This document shows positions 54,321 to 63,098 of a DNA stretch of 64,000 nucleotides, one piece after another (the first letter of the stretch is position 1; each line of letters opens with the position of its first letter). Origin of the DNA: Candidatus Poribacteria bacterium (GTDB taxonomy: Bacteria; Poribacteria; WGA-4E; WGA-3G); contig JAAXGN010000049.1 of assembly GCA_012267415.1 (NCBI GenBank), forward strand, positions 1-64,000, written 5' to 3'. The notes below the pieces were generated by a model. The model was not told the origin of the DNA, ran no database searches, and worked only from the letters and a program-made list of their open reading frames with translations. A program made the translations under genes and the position numbers.

Positions 54321-55421
54321 TCACTTATTCATTCGCTGTCTTAGTTTTCTCAATTCGTCCTGTATATTGTGTCTTCCCGGTTGGAAAATGACTTCAGGTG
54401 GCACAATTTGTCTTTTTTCACCTGGGGGTGTATAAAACCACTGCAGTGCGATTTTAAATCGTGGTCCTTGAAAATAGTGTATTTCAACCGGATGAAAACC
54501 TACAGAGAGCGGTATTCGTGCTCGTCTCGTCTGTGGTTGATGCACGCCATCGTTGTCAATGACCAATTGTCCATCAATATATAACTTTGAACCGTCATCA
54601 GAGAGAATTTCAAAGGTGTATGTTCCGGGTATAGGTACAGCCAATTGTCCTTGAAAACGTATTGCGAAGTTTTCGACGATATTCTGCTTCTGTGGTGTGG
54701 GAAATCCTTCAGTAAAATCTCTGGTACGGACATCCAACTTTGACGTTGCAAAAGTATATATAGAGTAGAAACCGTCAAATTCAGGCATCCTATAAATCGG
54801 ACGACCAAATACGAAAACTTGTCCGACCAATCCGTGTCCTGGTATGAGATCGGTGTCAAAGATTCCGAGTCCCTGTATACCTTCGTCTAAATTGATTTTC
54901 GTGAGGTCATCAACACCTTGAAGGTGCGATAGTCTTCTCCCCATATCACTACCGACACCGCTTCCTGAACCGCCTCTTCCGGGGCCTTCTACGGTACCAC
55001 CTGCGCCTCTCTTAATTGGATCAACAACGGGTCCCGATGGTTCTGTGCCTTCTTCTCCGAAACTCTTATTTGGGAGCGTAAGAAATTCCGTTTGTGGTAT
55101 ATCGGTATATGTAACGATTTCTGGTGCAAAATCATCATAGAAAAGTGCTTCTGGCGGGTTCATCTCTGGTGCATGTTTTGGTGCAGCCTGCGTCTTTGCG
55201 GGAGAACCACTATCATAACTACGTTTCTGCTGTGCCATCTTGTGCTGGCGTAATGCACGGCGTTTTAGTTGATCCGGTGTGCCTAACCTAAAGATAACAA
55301 GCGATAAATCTTCATAAGGTTCGTGGAATTGTTTTAAGAGAAATGGTGAAATCAGTAGCATCAGAATGACATGTATCCCTAATGAGATAAGTAAAGATAT
55401 TTTGGCTCTGTTTTTTTTCAT
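54321..55421 (-). CDS. TonB-like anchored protein with PA14 domain
   Basis: 366 residues. A short cytosolic Lys-rich start and one membrane helix (about 8-30) resemble a TonB anchor. A long polar linker with Pro/Gly-rich sections (G-G-S-G-S-G-V-G) follows. The C-terminus (about 205-350) is a PA14 domain: I-P-G-T-Y-T-F-E-I-L-S-D-D-G-S-K-L-Y-I-D-G, then V-E-I-H-Y-F-Q-G. PA14 domains bind carbohydrates, so this may be a periplasmic or outer-membrane-reaching glycan-binding protein. It is coupled to the DUF4159 gene. An AAAGGAG site precedes the ATG. Confidence 0.75.
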   Translation of the reverse strand: MKKNRAKISLLISLGIHVILMLLISPFLLKQFHEPYEDLSLVIFRLGTPDQLKRRALRQHKMAQQKRSYDSGSPAKTQAAPKHAPEMNPPEALFYDDFAPEIVTYTDIPQTEFLTLPNKSFGEEGTEPSGPVVDPIKRGAGGTVEGPGRGGSGSGVGSDMGRRLSHLQGVDDLTKINLDEGIQGLGIFDTDLIPGHGLVGQVFVFGRPIYRMPEFDGFYSIYTFATSKLDVRTRDFTEGFPTPQKQNIVENFAIRFQGQLAVPIPGTYTFEILSDDGSKLYIDGQLVIDNDGVHQPQTRRARIPLSVGFHPVEIHYFQGPRFKIALQWFYTPPGEKRQIVPPEVIFQPGRHNIQDELRKLRQRMNK

Positions 55422-55650
55422 AATAACTTTTCTCCTTTTTATCTATACGATGTCGGATGACACAATTCAGCGTGTGCTGTAACTATTATAGGCTTGTGCA
55501 AAAAGGGTCGTTTACATGAAGGTGTTACGATACATCATTAAAAACGGGATTTCTTATGAAGTGTTTACTATTTTACCAGATTAAGTATTTCGTTGTCAAA
55601 TTTGAGATTAAGGATCAATAGGGGATGTGTAAAGTAATTGTCACCGTTTT

Positions 55651-55925
55651 GTCTGAATCGCGGATTACGCGGAGGACACGGAAGACGCGGAAGGATGTTT
55701 TTGGGATTTCAATGTATTTTCACAACTATCAGGGTTCTGTGAGCTAAGCCGGTAGGTGCGATATCCTTATCGCACCGGATGCTACGCGAAAACCTCTTAT
55801 GAAACGGGTTGAGACAGATCCGGTGCGATAAGGATATCGCACCTACCGGCCTGGGAAAGAAAGGATATCGCACCTACCGGCCTAGTGAAATCAAAATTAC
55901 CTGATTATTTATTTAATCTTCATTA
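55651..55925. repeat. Composite repeat block
   Basis: A TCTGAATCGCGGAT-type repeat (also at 59544-59725), a BIME-like pair of GGTGCGAT REPs enclosing ctacgcgaaaacctcttatgaaacggg, an extra truncated REP and a lone ATTTAATCTTCATT arm. The order suggests successive insertions and one partial loss. Confidence 0.75.
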
Positions 55926-55943
55926 GGGGGACTATTAAATCTC

Positions 55944-55972
55944 TTGAATGTTAGTGGTCTATATGGTATCAT
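55944..55972 (+). promoter_or_regulatory. Promoter giving a near-leaderless DUF488-RecQ transcript
   Basis: TTGAAT (55944-55949), a 17-base spacer and TATCAT (55967-55972). The ATG at 55982 is only nine bases downstream of the -10 box, and no ribosome-binding site precedes it. Confidence 0.55.
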
Positions 55973-55981
55973 CTACCTATC

Positions 55982-56536
55982 ATGGAAAGATCAACAGACA
56001 CCGTCCCAATTTATACGATAGGCTACGGGAGCCGCTCAATCGAAGATTTCATTGCAGTGCTTCAGCAGTACCGGATTGCTTACCTGATTGATGTTCGCTC
56101 TATTCCGCATTCCGGGTATAAGCCGGAGTTTTCCAAAAGACCGCTTAAGAACAGACTGGAACGTCACGATATTCGTTATGTGTATATGGGTGACTTAATC
56201 GGTGGGAAACCTGATGATGAATCCTGTTATGTAAACGGGATTGTTGATTACGAAAAGGTGAAGAATGCGGCGTTTTTCCAACGCGGTATTGAACGTCTAC
56301 ACACTGCATTCTCGCAACAGCAGCGCGTTGCGCTTATGTGCAGCGAGGGAAAACCTGAGCAGTGCCACCGAACTAAACTTATCGGCGCAACCCTCATTAC
56401 ACAGGATTTACCTGTTGTTCATATTGACGAAAATAGTGAAGAGGTAACACAGGAAGAGGTAATTGAACGTATTACGGGTGGACAGATGAGTCTGTTCGGT
56501 GCGGAGACGTTTCATTCCCGCAAGAAATATCAGTAA
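55982..56536 (+). CDS. DUF488 family protein, first copy
   Basis: 184 residues. The family motifs are seen: T-I-G-Y-G-S-R-S-I-E-D-F at the start, L-I-D-V-R-S-I-P-H-S (about 36-45) and M-C-S-E-G-K-P-E-Q-C-H-R (about 119-130). The Cys-x8-Cys-His-Arg motif marks DUF488, whose biochemical role is unknown. The C-terminus has E-R-I-T-G-G-Q-M-S-L-F-G. It is the first gene of a three-gene operon; the next gene starts with no gap. Confidence 0.85.
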   Translation: MERSTDTVPIYTIGYGSRSIEDFIAVLQQYRIAYLIDVRSIPHSGYKPEFSKRPLKNRLERHDIRYVYMGDLIGGKPDDESCYVNGIVDYEKVKNAAFFQRGIERLHTAFSQQQRVALMCSEGKPEQCHRTKLIGATLITQDLPVVHIDENSEEVTQEEVIERITGGQMSLFGAETFHSRKKYQ

Positions 56537-57031
56537 ATGTTTATGAACATAAAAATTGTCACCATCGGTGTATACGGGTTTGACGAAGTTAGTTTCTTTG
56601 AGGCATTATGTAAAGCAAAGGTTGATACCTTCTGCGATATCCGAAACCGAAGAGGTGTCCGAGGGGCAACTTACGCATTTGCAAATAGTAAACGGTTGCA
56701 GACACGGCTTGAAGAACTTGGCATCCGCTACATGTATCGTAAAGACCTTGGACCAACAAAAAATGTCCGAGAAAAGCAAGCTGCAGCGGATAAAGCAACT
56801 AAAACTCCCAAACGCAAACGGACTGAACTTGGTGAGACGTTTATTAAGGCATACCACGTTGAATGCCTCAATGCCTTTGACCCACAAAGTTTACTTGACG
56901 AATTAGAACCGGATGCACAGGTTGTTGCACTGTTTTGTGTTGAAACTGCCCCTGAAGCGTGCCATCGCTCTTTAGTTGCGGAAAAGTTGGCGAATACATT
57001 TAGTTTAGAGGTAGAAGATATTTTACCATGA
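56537..57031 (+). CDS. DUF488 family protein, second copy
   Basis: 164 residues starting directly after the first copy's stop. The motifs are T-I-G-V-Y-G-F-D-E-V-S-F-F, F-C-D-I-R-N-R-R-G-V-R-G (about 32-43) and F-C-V-E-T-A-P-E-A-C-H-R-S (about 134-146). A basic insertion, K-T-P-K-R-K-R, lies at about 93-99. It belongs to a different DUF488 subgroup from the first copy, so this is probably not a recent duplication. Its last four bases overlap the start of the helicase gene (ATGA), indicating coupled translation. Confidence 0.85.
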   Translation: MFMNIKIVTIGVYGFDEVSFFEALCKAKVDTFCDIRNRRGVRGATYAFANSKRLQTRLEELGIRYMYRKDLGPTKNVREKQAAADKATKTPKRKRTELGETFIKAYHVECLNAFDPQSLLDELEPDAQVVALFCVETAPEACHRSLVAEKLANTFSLEVEDILP

Positions 57032-59511
57032 GAGTGTTAATTGTTGCGAAAACCCGTATGGGTAGTGGTGCTTGTATTGGCGGGATTACCGAGACAGGAG
57101 AAAGTGTTAGACTGGTTCCGTTGCATGCTGATCCGCACGATGGTGCGAACAGAGAGTATAATGTAGGTGATATTTGGGAAATTAGTGCAGAACCCGTGCC
57201 AGAAACTTCGCTTGTTCCACCGCATGTGGAAGATTACGTGGTTCATGAAAAACAATTAATACATGCCACCCAAGACACGAAATGTTTAGTGAGTTCTATT
57301 GAACTCTTGATGCCTCCGAAAACTGGAAATCCTCAAGTGCTGTATGAAGGACTATTATGTGCAACACGTAATGGTGCCCTTTACGTTCGAGCTGGAAACG
57401 ATGTCCCATCTTGCAGCACAGTCTTTTGGAGACCTGACCTACCTCTTGAACGTGATACAGACGATAAACGAATACGATATCGGTATCCCACCGATAATGG
57501 GGGTTGTACGCTTACCTTCGTCGGTTTCCAGGAACCGCTTGAGATGATTCCAGAAAACATGCTCTTACGTGTGTCACTTGCACATCGCTGGAGACCCGAA
57601 GATCGACCTGACCTTGAAGAACGACACTATGTTCAGATTTCAGGTTGGTTTCTTGAGAATGTAGAACAAGCACAAGCGGAACATTCTACAGAAGCTGAAC
57701 TCTCACTATTACAGGTTTCAACACAAAAACCGTTAGACGTACTTCAGAGTGTATTTGGACATAAGGCGTTTCGTCCTTATCAGAATGTAATAATAGATAA
57801 TATTCTTGACGGGCATGATGCTTTAGTTGTTCTACCGACAGGTGGCGGAAAGTCTCTCTGCTATCAATTACCTGCCCTTATTTTTGATGGTATGACTGTC
57901 GTTGTTTCACCATTAATTTCTCTTATGGAGGATCAAGTGGTGAAGTTGCGAAACAGGAATATCAATGCCGCTTTCCTTAACAGTATGCTTAGTCATTCAA
58001 CGTATTTAAAGACAATGCAGTCAGTTAGGAACGGTGACATCAAATTACTTTATGTTGCTCCGGAAACGCTCGTACGACCTGAAATACTTGTGATGCTTGA
58101 TGAATCAGATGTTAGATGTCTTGCGATTGATGAGGCACACTGTATATCGCAGTGGGGACACGATTTTCGTCCTGATTATCGTGACCTTGTTTCCGTTCGA
58201 GACCGCTTCCAAAACGCTGTTTGTGTTGCCTTAACTGCAACTGCAACTACCCGGGTTCAAAATGACATCCAGCAATTACTCAACATCTCTGCTGAAAATA
58301 CTTTTATTGCCAGTTTTGACAGGAAAAACCTATACATCTCTGTTGAACCGAAAGTTGAATTATTAGGACAAACACTCGCTTTCCTACGTAAACATCCGCA
58401 AGAATCAGGTATTATTTATTGCCAAACGATAAAGCAGGTAGAATCATTATGTCGCAATTTAGAAGCCAGACGTTATGTTATTTGTCCCTATCATGCAAAA
58501 TTAGATAGCGAAACGCGGAAACAGAATCAGGAAGCTTTTATTAAGGGGGATACGCAGATAATAGTAGCAACAGTTGCCTTTGGCATGGGAATAGATAAAG
58601 CTGATGTGCGGTTTGTGCTTCACGCGGGGTTACCGAAAGAACCCGAATCTTATTATCAGGAGATTGGTCGTAGTGGTCGCGATGGACTTCCAGCGGAATG
58701 CCTGTTATTGTTTAGTTATGGTGATGTAGATACCATAAATCACTTCATAGACAAGGGAGCAGCATCTGAAAGAGGTGGACGAAAGGAACGTTTGCAAACA
58801 CTTGTGTCGTGGGCAACTGCTAATACCTGTCGGCGTAAAATGATGTTATCCTACTTCGGTGAGGATTATGAACAGGATACTTGCGGTATGTGTGACAATT
58901 GTCGTAATGCTGATGCGAATCGTGTTGACATGACAATTCCTGCTCAGAAGTTTCTATCTTGCATACTTCGGACAGGTGAATTGTTTGGTGAAGCTTATAT
59001 TATAGACGTTTTACGAGGTTCGCAACAGAAGAGGATTCTGGAAAACAGACATGACCGTCTCTCTACCTACGGGATTGGAACAGACTATAGTAAGATGCAG
59101 TGGCGATATATGTCCTACCAATTCATTCAAAACAATCTGTTAGCACGAGACGCTCAACACGGAGGACTCAGCGTAACAGAAAAAGGTTGGCAGGTGTTGA
59201 ACGGAGGAACCCGTTTCTCCGGACTATCAGTAGATTCTGTTCACCGCGCAACAGCTGAAATTCTTTCAGACTATGATACAGGCCTATTTGAATTGCTCCG
59301 AGTTGAACGAGACAGAATAGCAAAACTTGAAGATGTGCAGCACTTTGTAGTTTTCCACGATAAAGCATTGCAAGCGATGGCAACCTATTATCCAACTACT
59401 ATAGAGTCCTTCCAGTTGATGCACGGTGTTGGTCCAGCGAAAACAGAAAAATATGCCAATACTTTCTTACCGATTATTCAAGATTATTGTAAGGAGCATG
59501 GGATTGATTGA
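57028..59511 (+). CDS. RecQ-family helicase with extra N-terminal domain
   Basis: 827 residues; classic RecQ has about 610. Residues 1-215 are an added beta-rich domain opening R-V-L-I-V-A-K-T-R-M-G-S-G-A-C-I-G-G-I. The helicase core has the Walker A sequence P-T-G-G-G-K-S (270-276), D-E-A-H (368-371), Q-x-x-G-R-x-G-R-D-G and the RQC zinc Cys set C-R-R-K...C-G-M-C-D-N-C (about 600-625). A C-terminal HRDC-like domain (about 750-825) follows. It unwinds DNA in repair or defence. Overlap with DUF488 points to a joint function. The N-terminal part may be an OB-type nucleic-acid domain; this is inference. Confidence 0.87.
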   Translation: MRVLIVAKTRMGSGACIGGITETGESVRLVPLHADPHDGANREYNVGDIWEISAEPVPETSLVPPHVEDYVVHEKQLIHATQDTKCLVSSIELLMPPKTGNPQVLYEGLLCATRNGALYVRAGNDVPSCSTVFWRPDLPLERDTDDKRIRYRYPTDNGGCTLTFVGFQEPLEMIPENMLLRVSLAHRWRPEDRPDLEERHYVQISGWFLENVEQAQAEHSTEAELSLLQVSTQKPLDVLQSVFGHKAFRPYQNVIIDNILDGHDALVVLPTGGGKSLCYQLPALIFDGMTVVVSPLISLMEDQVVKLRNRNINAAFLNSMLSHSTYLKTMQSVRNGDIKLLYVAPETLVRPEILVMLDESDVRCLAIDEAHCISQWGHDFRPDYRDLVSVRDRFQNAVCVALTATATTRVQNDIQQLLNISAENTFIASFDRKNLYISVEPKVELLGQTLAFLRKHPQESGIIYCQTIKQVESLCRNLEARRYVICPYHAKLDSETRKQNQEAFIKGDTQIIVATVAFGMGIDKADVRFVLHAGLPKEPESYYQEIGRSGRDGLPAECLLLFSYGDVDTINHFIDKGAASERGGRKERLQTLVSWATANTCRRKMMLSYFGEDYEQDTCGMCDNCRNADANRVDMTIPAQKFLSCILRTGELFGEAYIIDVLRGSQQKRILENRHDRLSTYGIGTDYSKMQWRYMSYQFIQNNLLARDAQHGGLSVTEKGWQVLNGGTRFSGLSVDSVHRATAEILSDYDTGLFELLRVERDRIAKLEDVQHFVVFHDKALQAMATYYPTTIESFQLMHGVGPAKTEKYANTFLPIIQDYCKEHGID

Positions 59512-59543
59512 CATGCCGGGTGTGTCAAGTTTTTGTCACTCTT

Positions 59544-59725
59544 TTTGTCTGAATCGCGGATATACACGGATGACACAGATTTCGCAGATTATTGACTTGG
59601 TATATCAAGTGAATCCTGATAGAATTAGCGTAATAGTGTAAATTAAACATAAACAGAAACGCCTATTTATCAGTACCCTAATCCGCGTAATCCGATAAAT
59701 CTGTGAAAAACCGTGATTCAGACAA
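59544..59725. repeat. Long inverted repeat TTTGTCTGAATCGCGGA...CCGTGATTCAGACAA
   Basis: The arms at about 59544-59560 and 59711-59725 face each other, with further mirrored segments inside (cacggatgacacagatttcg / aatccgataaatctgtg). A single arm recurs at 55651. Confidence 0.7.
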
Positions 59726-59830
59726 CAAGTGCGGTTAGCGAACCCTTTCTCGTCAAATGCACTTAATCACAGCATTAGCCTCAAGTATTTTCTTTAAAAT
59801 TCACGATTTTTCTTTCAACTTTGACATTCT

Positions 59831-59858
59831 TGCAACCCATCATCCACAAAATCGCGTC
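59831..59858 (+). promoter_or_regulatory. ECF-type promoter (TGCAACC-N17-CGTC)
   Basis: TGCAACC (59831-59837), exactly 17 bases, then CGTC (59855-59858). The same boxes with the same spacing precede the next sigma-WD40 gene. The -35 AAC and -10 CGTC pattern is typical of ECF sigma promoters and suggests self-regulation. Confidence 0.65.
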
Positions 59859-59898
59859 ACTATAGATTGTACGCCTAAATAGATTATGGAGGTTCCTG

Positions 59899-62643
59899 AT
59901 GGAAAAAGATGACGTTCAACTCATTCACAAAACATTATCAGGTGACGAAGCTGCATTCAGCGAGTTAGTGAAAAAACATCAGAAAAGTGTGCATGCACTT
60001 GCATGGCGAAAAATCGGTGATTTCCATATCGCTGAAGAAATTACGCAAGATACTTTCCTGCTGGCATATAAAAGACTTGCTTCACTGAAAAATCCGAGTC
60101 AGTTTGCTGGGTGGCTCTACGTCATAACAGATCGACAATGCAAAGCATGGTTCCGTAAGAAGCGGTTGAACATGCAATCTTTGGAGGTAACTAGTGAAGA
60201 AACACTCGAAAAAACCGCTTACACAGACTATATCTGTGAACAACGTGAGGATGCAGCTGTTGAACACAGACGTAAAATCGTGCAAAAACTCATGGAAAAA
60301 CTGCCAGAAAGCGAACGTACGGTGATGGTACTCCATTATCTTGGAGAAATGAGTTGTGAAGCGATCAGTAAGTTTTTGGGGGTCTCTCAGGGCACGATTA
60401 AAAGTCGTCTCAAACGGGCACGGGAACGGCTAAAAAATGAAGAACACATAATTCGCGAAACCTTCAGTAGTGTTCCGTTACATCCAAATCTAACTGATAA
60501 CATCATGCAGCGTATTGATACAATCGAACAGACATCCCCTTCAACGGGTAAACCGTTGCTACCGTTCGCAGCTTTAGGTGCATCTGCTATTTTGGTTATC
60601 TTGTTGATGGGTGCAAGCAAGCAATTCACTACTAATTTTCAGAAGCCATTTAGTGTTGATGCACGATCAGAACCTACGATTGAAATCGTCAACGCACCAG
60701 TAGTTCTAAATATTCAATCAAAACCCCAATTGCAAAACCGGATTGGTGGCAATAAAAGTAGCAAAAACAGGAACGACAGTCTAACAGAAGGAACAGAAAA
60801 AATGGAAAACAACCTAACACAAGATGCTATGCAATGGAATCTGCCTGAAGATGCTAAAGCACGCTTCGGTAAAGGACATATAGATGAAATACAGTATTCG
60901 CCTAATGGAACAGTACTTGCAGTGGCGAGTGATATTGGTATTTGGATCTACGATTCAGCTACACATCAAGAGATCGCACTCCTTACAGATCATGAGGGTG
61001 AAGTTACCGATCTGACCTTCAGTCCTGAAGGCCGCTATTTTGCAAGTAGGAGTAAACATAATAGCGAAGAAGGTAAAATACTGCTATGGGATAGGACATC
61101 GGGGACGCAAACAACACTTGCAGTGGATACACGCGTGTTCCTAAACATCGGTCTGAGATTTAGTCCAGATGGGAAGACTCTTGCCTGTGGAATCGGAGAT
61201 ACTGTTACACTTTGGGATTCCGCCACCGGAGAACAGAAGTCTACACTCACTAACGAGACAATAGAAAATAACATTTATTTATCCTTTTCTATGGATGGAG
61301 CAACAGTCGTTTGTGTTAATGGGGAAGGAACTGTCAGTCTGTGGGATCAGATCACTGCTAAACATAAGAAGACAATTTCAGGACAGAAAATGATTACGTT
61401 GAGTGCAGCGTTGAGTCCAGATAGAAAAACAATTGCTACGGGTTGTCAGAATGGTGCTGTCTACCTGCGCGACTTAGACACAGGTGAACTTAAATCTGCA
61501 CTCAAGGAACACATCTGGGATGTTGACAATTTAGTGTTCAGTCCGGATGGAGCAATCCTCGCGAGTGCTTCGTATGTTGATAACACAATTTGCCTATGGG
61601 ATGTGGATACCGGTGAGCGCATGCGAACTCTCACAGGACACACGTGGGATATTCGCGACATAGCGTTCAGTCCGGATGGAAAAACAATTGTCAGCGGGGG
61701 TGCTGATGATAGCATTCGTTTTTGGGATGTACATACAGGTAACCAGAAACATATCATCACTGGACATACGAATTTTGTTGCAAGCGTGGCGTTCAGTCCA
61801 GATGGAAAGTTAATCGCAACCGGCTATGACAGTCGTAATATTCGCTTCTCGGATGTAAACACAGGACAACCAGTCAAAACATTTGATGGATTCAAGGATT
61901 GGATTCCAAGCATAGTATTTACAACTGACGGAAAAACCCTTGTGTGTGGCAGCGGCGAAAACGTCCACATACTGGATTCACAGACTGGTGAACACAAAAT
62001 GGTACTCACTCGACAAACGAGCAGTAAACAAAGGAGCGGTATTCATAGTGTCGCACTCAGTCCGGATGAGAAAACAATCGCCAGTGGTAGTGAAGACAAT
62101 ACTATCTGTCTATGGGATATGTTCACCGGCAAACAGGAAAAAATACTCATAGGACATACACACAGAGTCTATAGTGTAGCATTTAGTCCAGACGGAAAGA
62201 CCCTCGCAAGTGGCAGTGATGACAATACTGTACGATTATGGCGTGTTGACACTGGCGAGACTCAGACGATACTTGCCGGACATACACATGAATTTGAAGG
62301 AGTCAAGAGCGTTGCTTTCAGTCCAGATGGGAAAACTCTCGCAAGTGGCGGTGGTGATAACATCATCCACCTATGGGATATAGATACAGGGGAAATTAAT
62401 ATGACGCTTATTGGCCATACACATTGGGTGTTCAGTCTGGCGTTCAGTCCTGATGGTAAAACCCTCGCAAGTGGGAGCGTAGACAGCGACATTCGTCTAT
62501 GGGATCCACACATAGGTCAGCAAAAGAAAACGTTGACAGGTCATACAGGTTGGGTCAGAAGTATCGCTTTTAGTCCTGATGGGAAAACACTCGTGAGTGG
62601 CAGTGACGATGGCACTGTACTCATTTGGGAGATTGATCCTTAA
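59899..62643 (+). CDS. ECF sigma factor fused to membrane helix and WD40 propellers
   Basis: 914 residues. Sigma region 2 (about 10-95, D-F-H-I-A-E-E-I-T-Q-D-T-F-L) and region 4 (about 130-185, L-P-E-S-E-R-T-V-M-V-L-H-Y-L-G-E-M) come first. One membrane helix (about 221-238) and a low-complexity linker follow. About 14 WD40 repeats (about 325-914) come next, enough for two seven-bladed propellers, with recurrent A-F-S-P-D-G-K-T-L-A-S-G and I-R-L-W-D. The WD40 part would lie in the periplasm and could sense partners, while the sigma part stays at the membrane. A GGAGG site precedes the ATG. Repeats are highly similar at DNA level. Confidence 0.88.
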   Translation: MEKDDVQLIHKTLSGDEAAFSELVKKHQKSVHALAWRKIGDFHIAEEITQDTFLLAYKRLASLKNPSQFAGWLYVITDRQCKAWFRKKRLNMQSLEVTSEETLEKTAYTDYICEQREDAAVEHRRKIVQKLMEKLPESERTVMVLHYLGEMSCEAISKFLGVSQGTIKSRLKRARERLKNEEHIIRETFSSVPLHPNLTDNIMQRIDTIEQTSPSTGKPLLPFAALGASAILVILLMGASKQFTTNFQKPFSVDARSEPTIEIVNAPVVLNIQSKPQLQNRIGGNKSSKNRNDSLTEGTEKMENNLTQDAMQWNLPEDAKARFGKGHIDEIQYSPNGTVLAVASDIGIWIYDSATHQEIALLTDHEGEVTDLTFSPEGRYFASRSKHNSEEGKILLWDRTSGTQTTLAVDTRVFLNIGLRFSPDGKTLACGIGDTVTLWDSATGEQKSTLTNETIENNIYLSFSMDGATVVCVNGEGTVSLWDQITAKHKKTISGQKMITLSAALSPDRKTIATGCQNGAVYLRDLDTGELKSALKEHIWDVDNLVFSPDGAILASASYVDNTICLWDVDTGERMRTLTGHTWDIRDIAFSPDGKTIVSGGADDSIRFWDVHTGNQKHIITGHTNFVASVAFSPDGKLIATGYDSRNIRFSDVNTGQPVKTFDGFKDWIPSIVFTTDGKTLVCGSGENVHILDSQTGEHKMVLTRQTSSKQRSGIHSVALSPDEKTIASGSEDNTICLWDMFTGKQEKILIGHTHRVYSVAFSPDGKTLASGSDDNTVRLWRVDTGETQTILAGHTHEFEGVKSVAFSPDGKTLASGGGDNIIHLWDIDTGEINMTLIGHTHWVFSLAFSPDGKTLASGSVDSDIRLWDPHIGQQKKTLTGHTGWVRSIAFSPDGKTLVSGSDDGTVLIWEIDP

Positions 62644-62698
62644 TGTCTCCAATGCCTAACACCTGCGTTGGTAATATTACAGTTCTTTGTTTGTGTCT

Positions 62699-62984
62699 TA
62701 TAGTGAAATCTATAATTATTTGCATACAATTGTAGCGCAAACTTTATGAAGATTAAGAATTAAATCGGGTAATATTTCAACGGGCAATGAATTGCCCTAC
62801 TACAAACGGGCGTGTTCGTAGTAGGGCAATTCATTGCCCGTCGATTACCCAAAGGATTTTTTAATCTTCATTTAGTTTGCGGACACTACTGCACAAACTA
62901 AAAGTTTGTGCTACAGCACAGTCCAGCCTGTCGGTTTAGGTCTCATGTAGCAAAAGTGTGCATATATTTTTGTATTTCACTATA
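62699..62984. repeat. Triple-nested palindromic element
   Basis: The outer layer has ends TATAGTGAAATC... and ...ATTTCACTATA (62699-62984). The middle layer has arms GCGCAAACTTTATGAAGATTAA (62735-62757) and TTAATCTTCATTTAGTTTGCG (62861-62881). The core is a facing pair of GGGCAATTCATTGCCC REPs (62779-62841). A further aaactaaaagtttgtgctac segment lies in the right outer part. Confidence 0.85.
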
Positions 62985-63032
62985 ATGTTATATTCACAAA
63001 AAAGGCAGGTTTTGTTTCAATTATGACAATTC

Positions 63033-63060
63033 TGCAACCTATGCACCGAAAAAACGCGTC
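63033..63060 (+). promoter_or_regulatory. ECF-type promoter (TGCAACC-N17-CGTC)
   Basis: TGCAACC (63033-63039), 17 bases, CGTC (63057-63060), matching the box before 59899. The sequence around it down to the ATG is also conserved between both genes. Confidence 0.65.
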
Positions 63061-63098
63061 ACCTATTTGTATGCTTAAATAGACAATGGAGATACCTG

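Larger units (their letters stand above)
55422..55981. other. Divergent intergenic region filled with repeats
   Basis: No gene is supported. It contains a gtctgaatcgcggattacgcgg repeat (55651-55700), a paired GGTGCGAT REP (55745-55855), a third REP half (55860-55882), the right arm of a GAAGATTAA-type element (to 55925) and the promoter at 55944-55972. Confidence 0.6.
59512..59898. other. Intergenic region with inverted repeat and ECF promoter
   Basis: No gene is supported. It contains the TCTGAATCGCGGA inverted repeat (59544-59725) and the ECF-type promoter at 59831-59858. Confidence 0.6.
62644..63098. other. Intergenic region between the two sigma-WD40 genes
   Basis: No gene. It holds the triple-nested element at 62699-62984 and the ECF-type promoter at 63033-63060. 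Confidence 0.7.
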
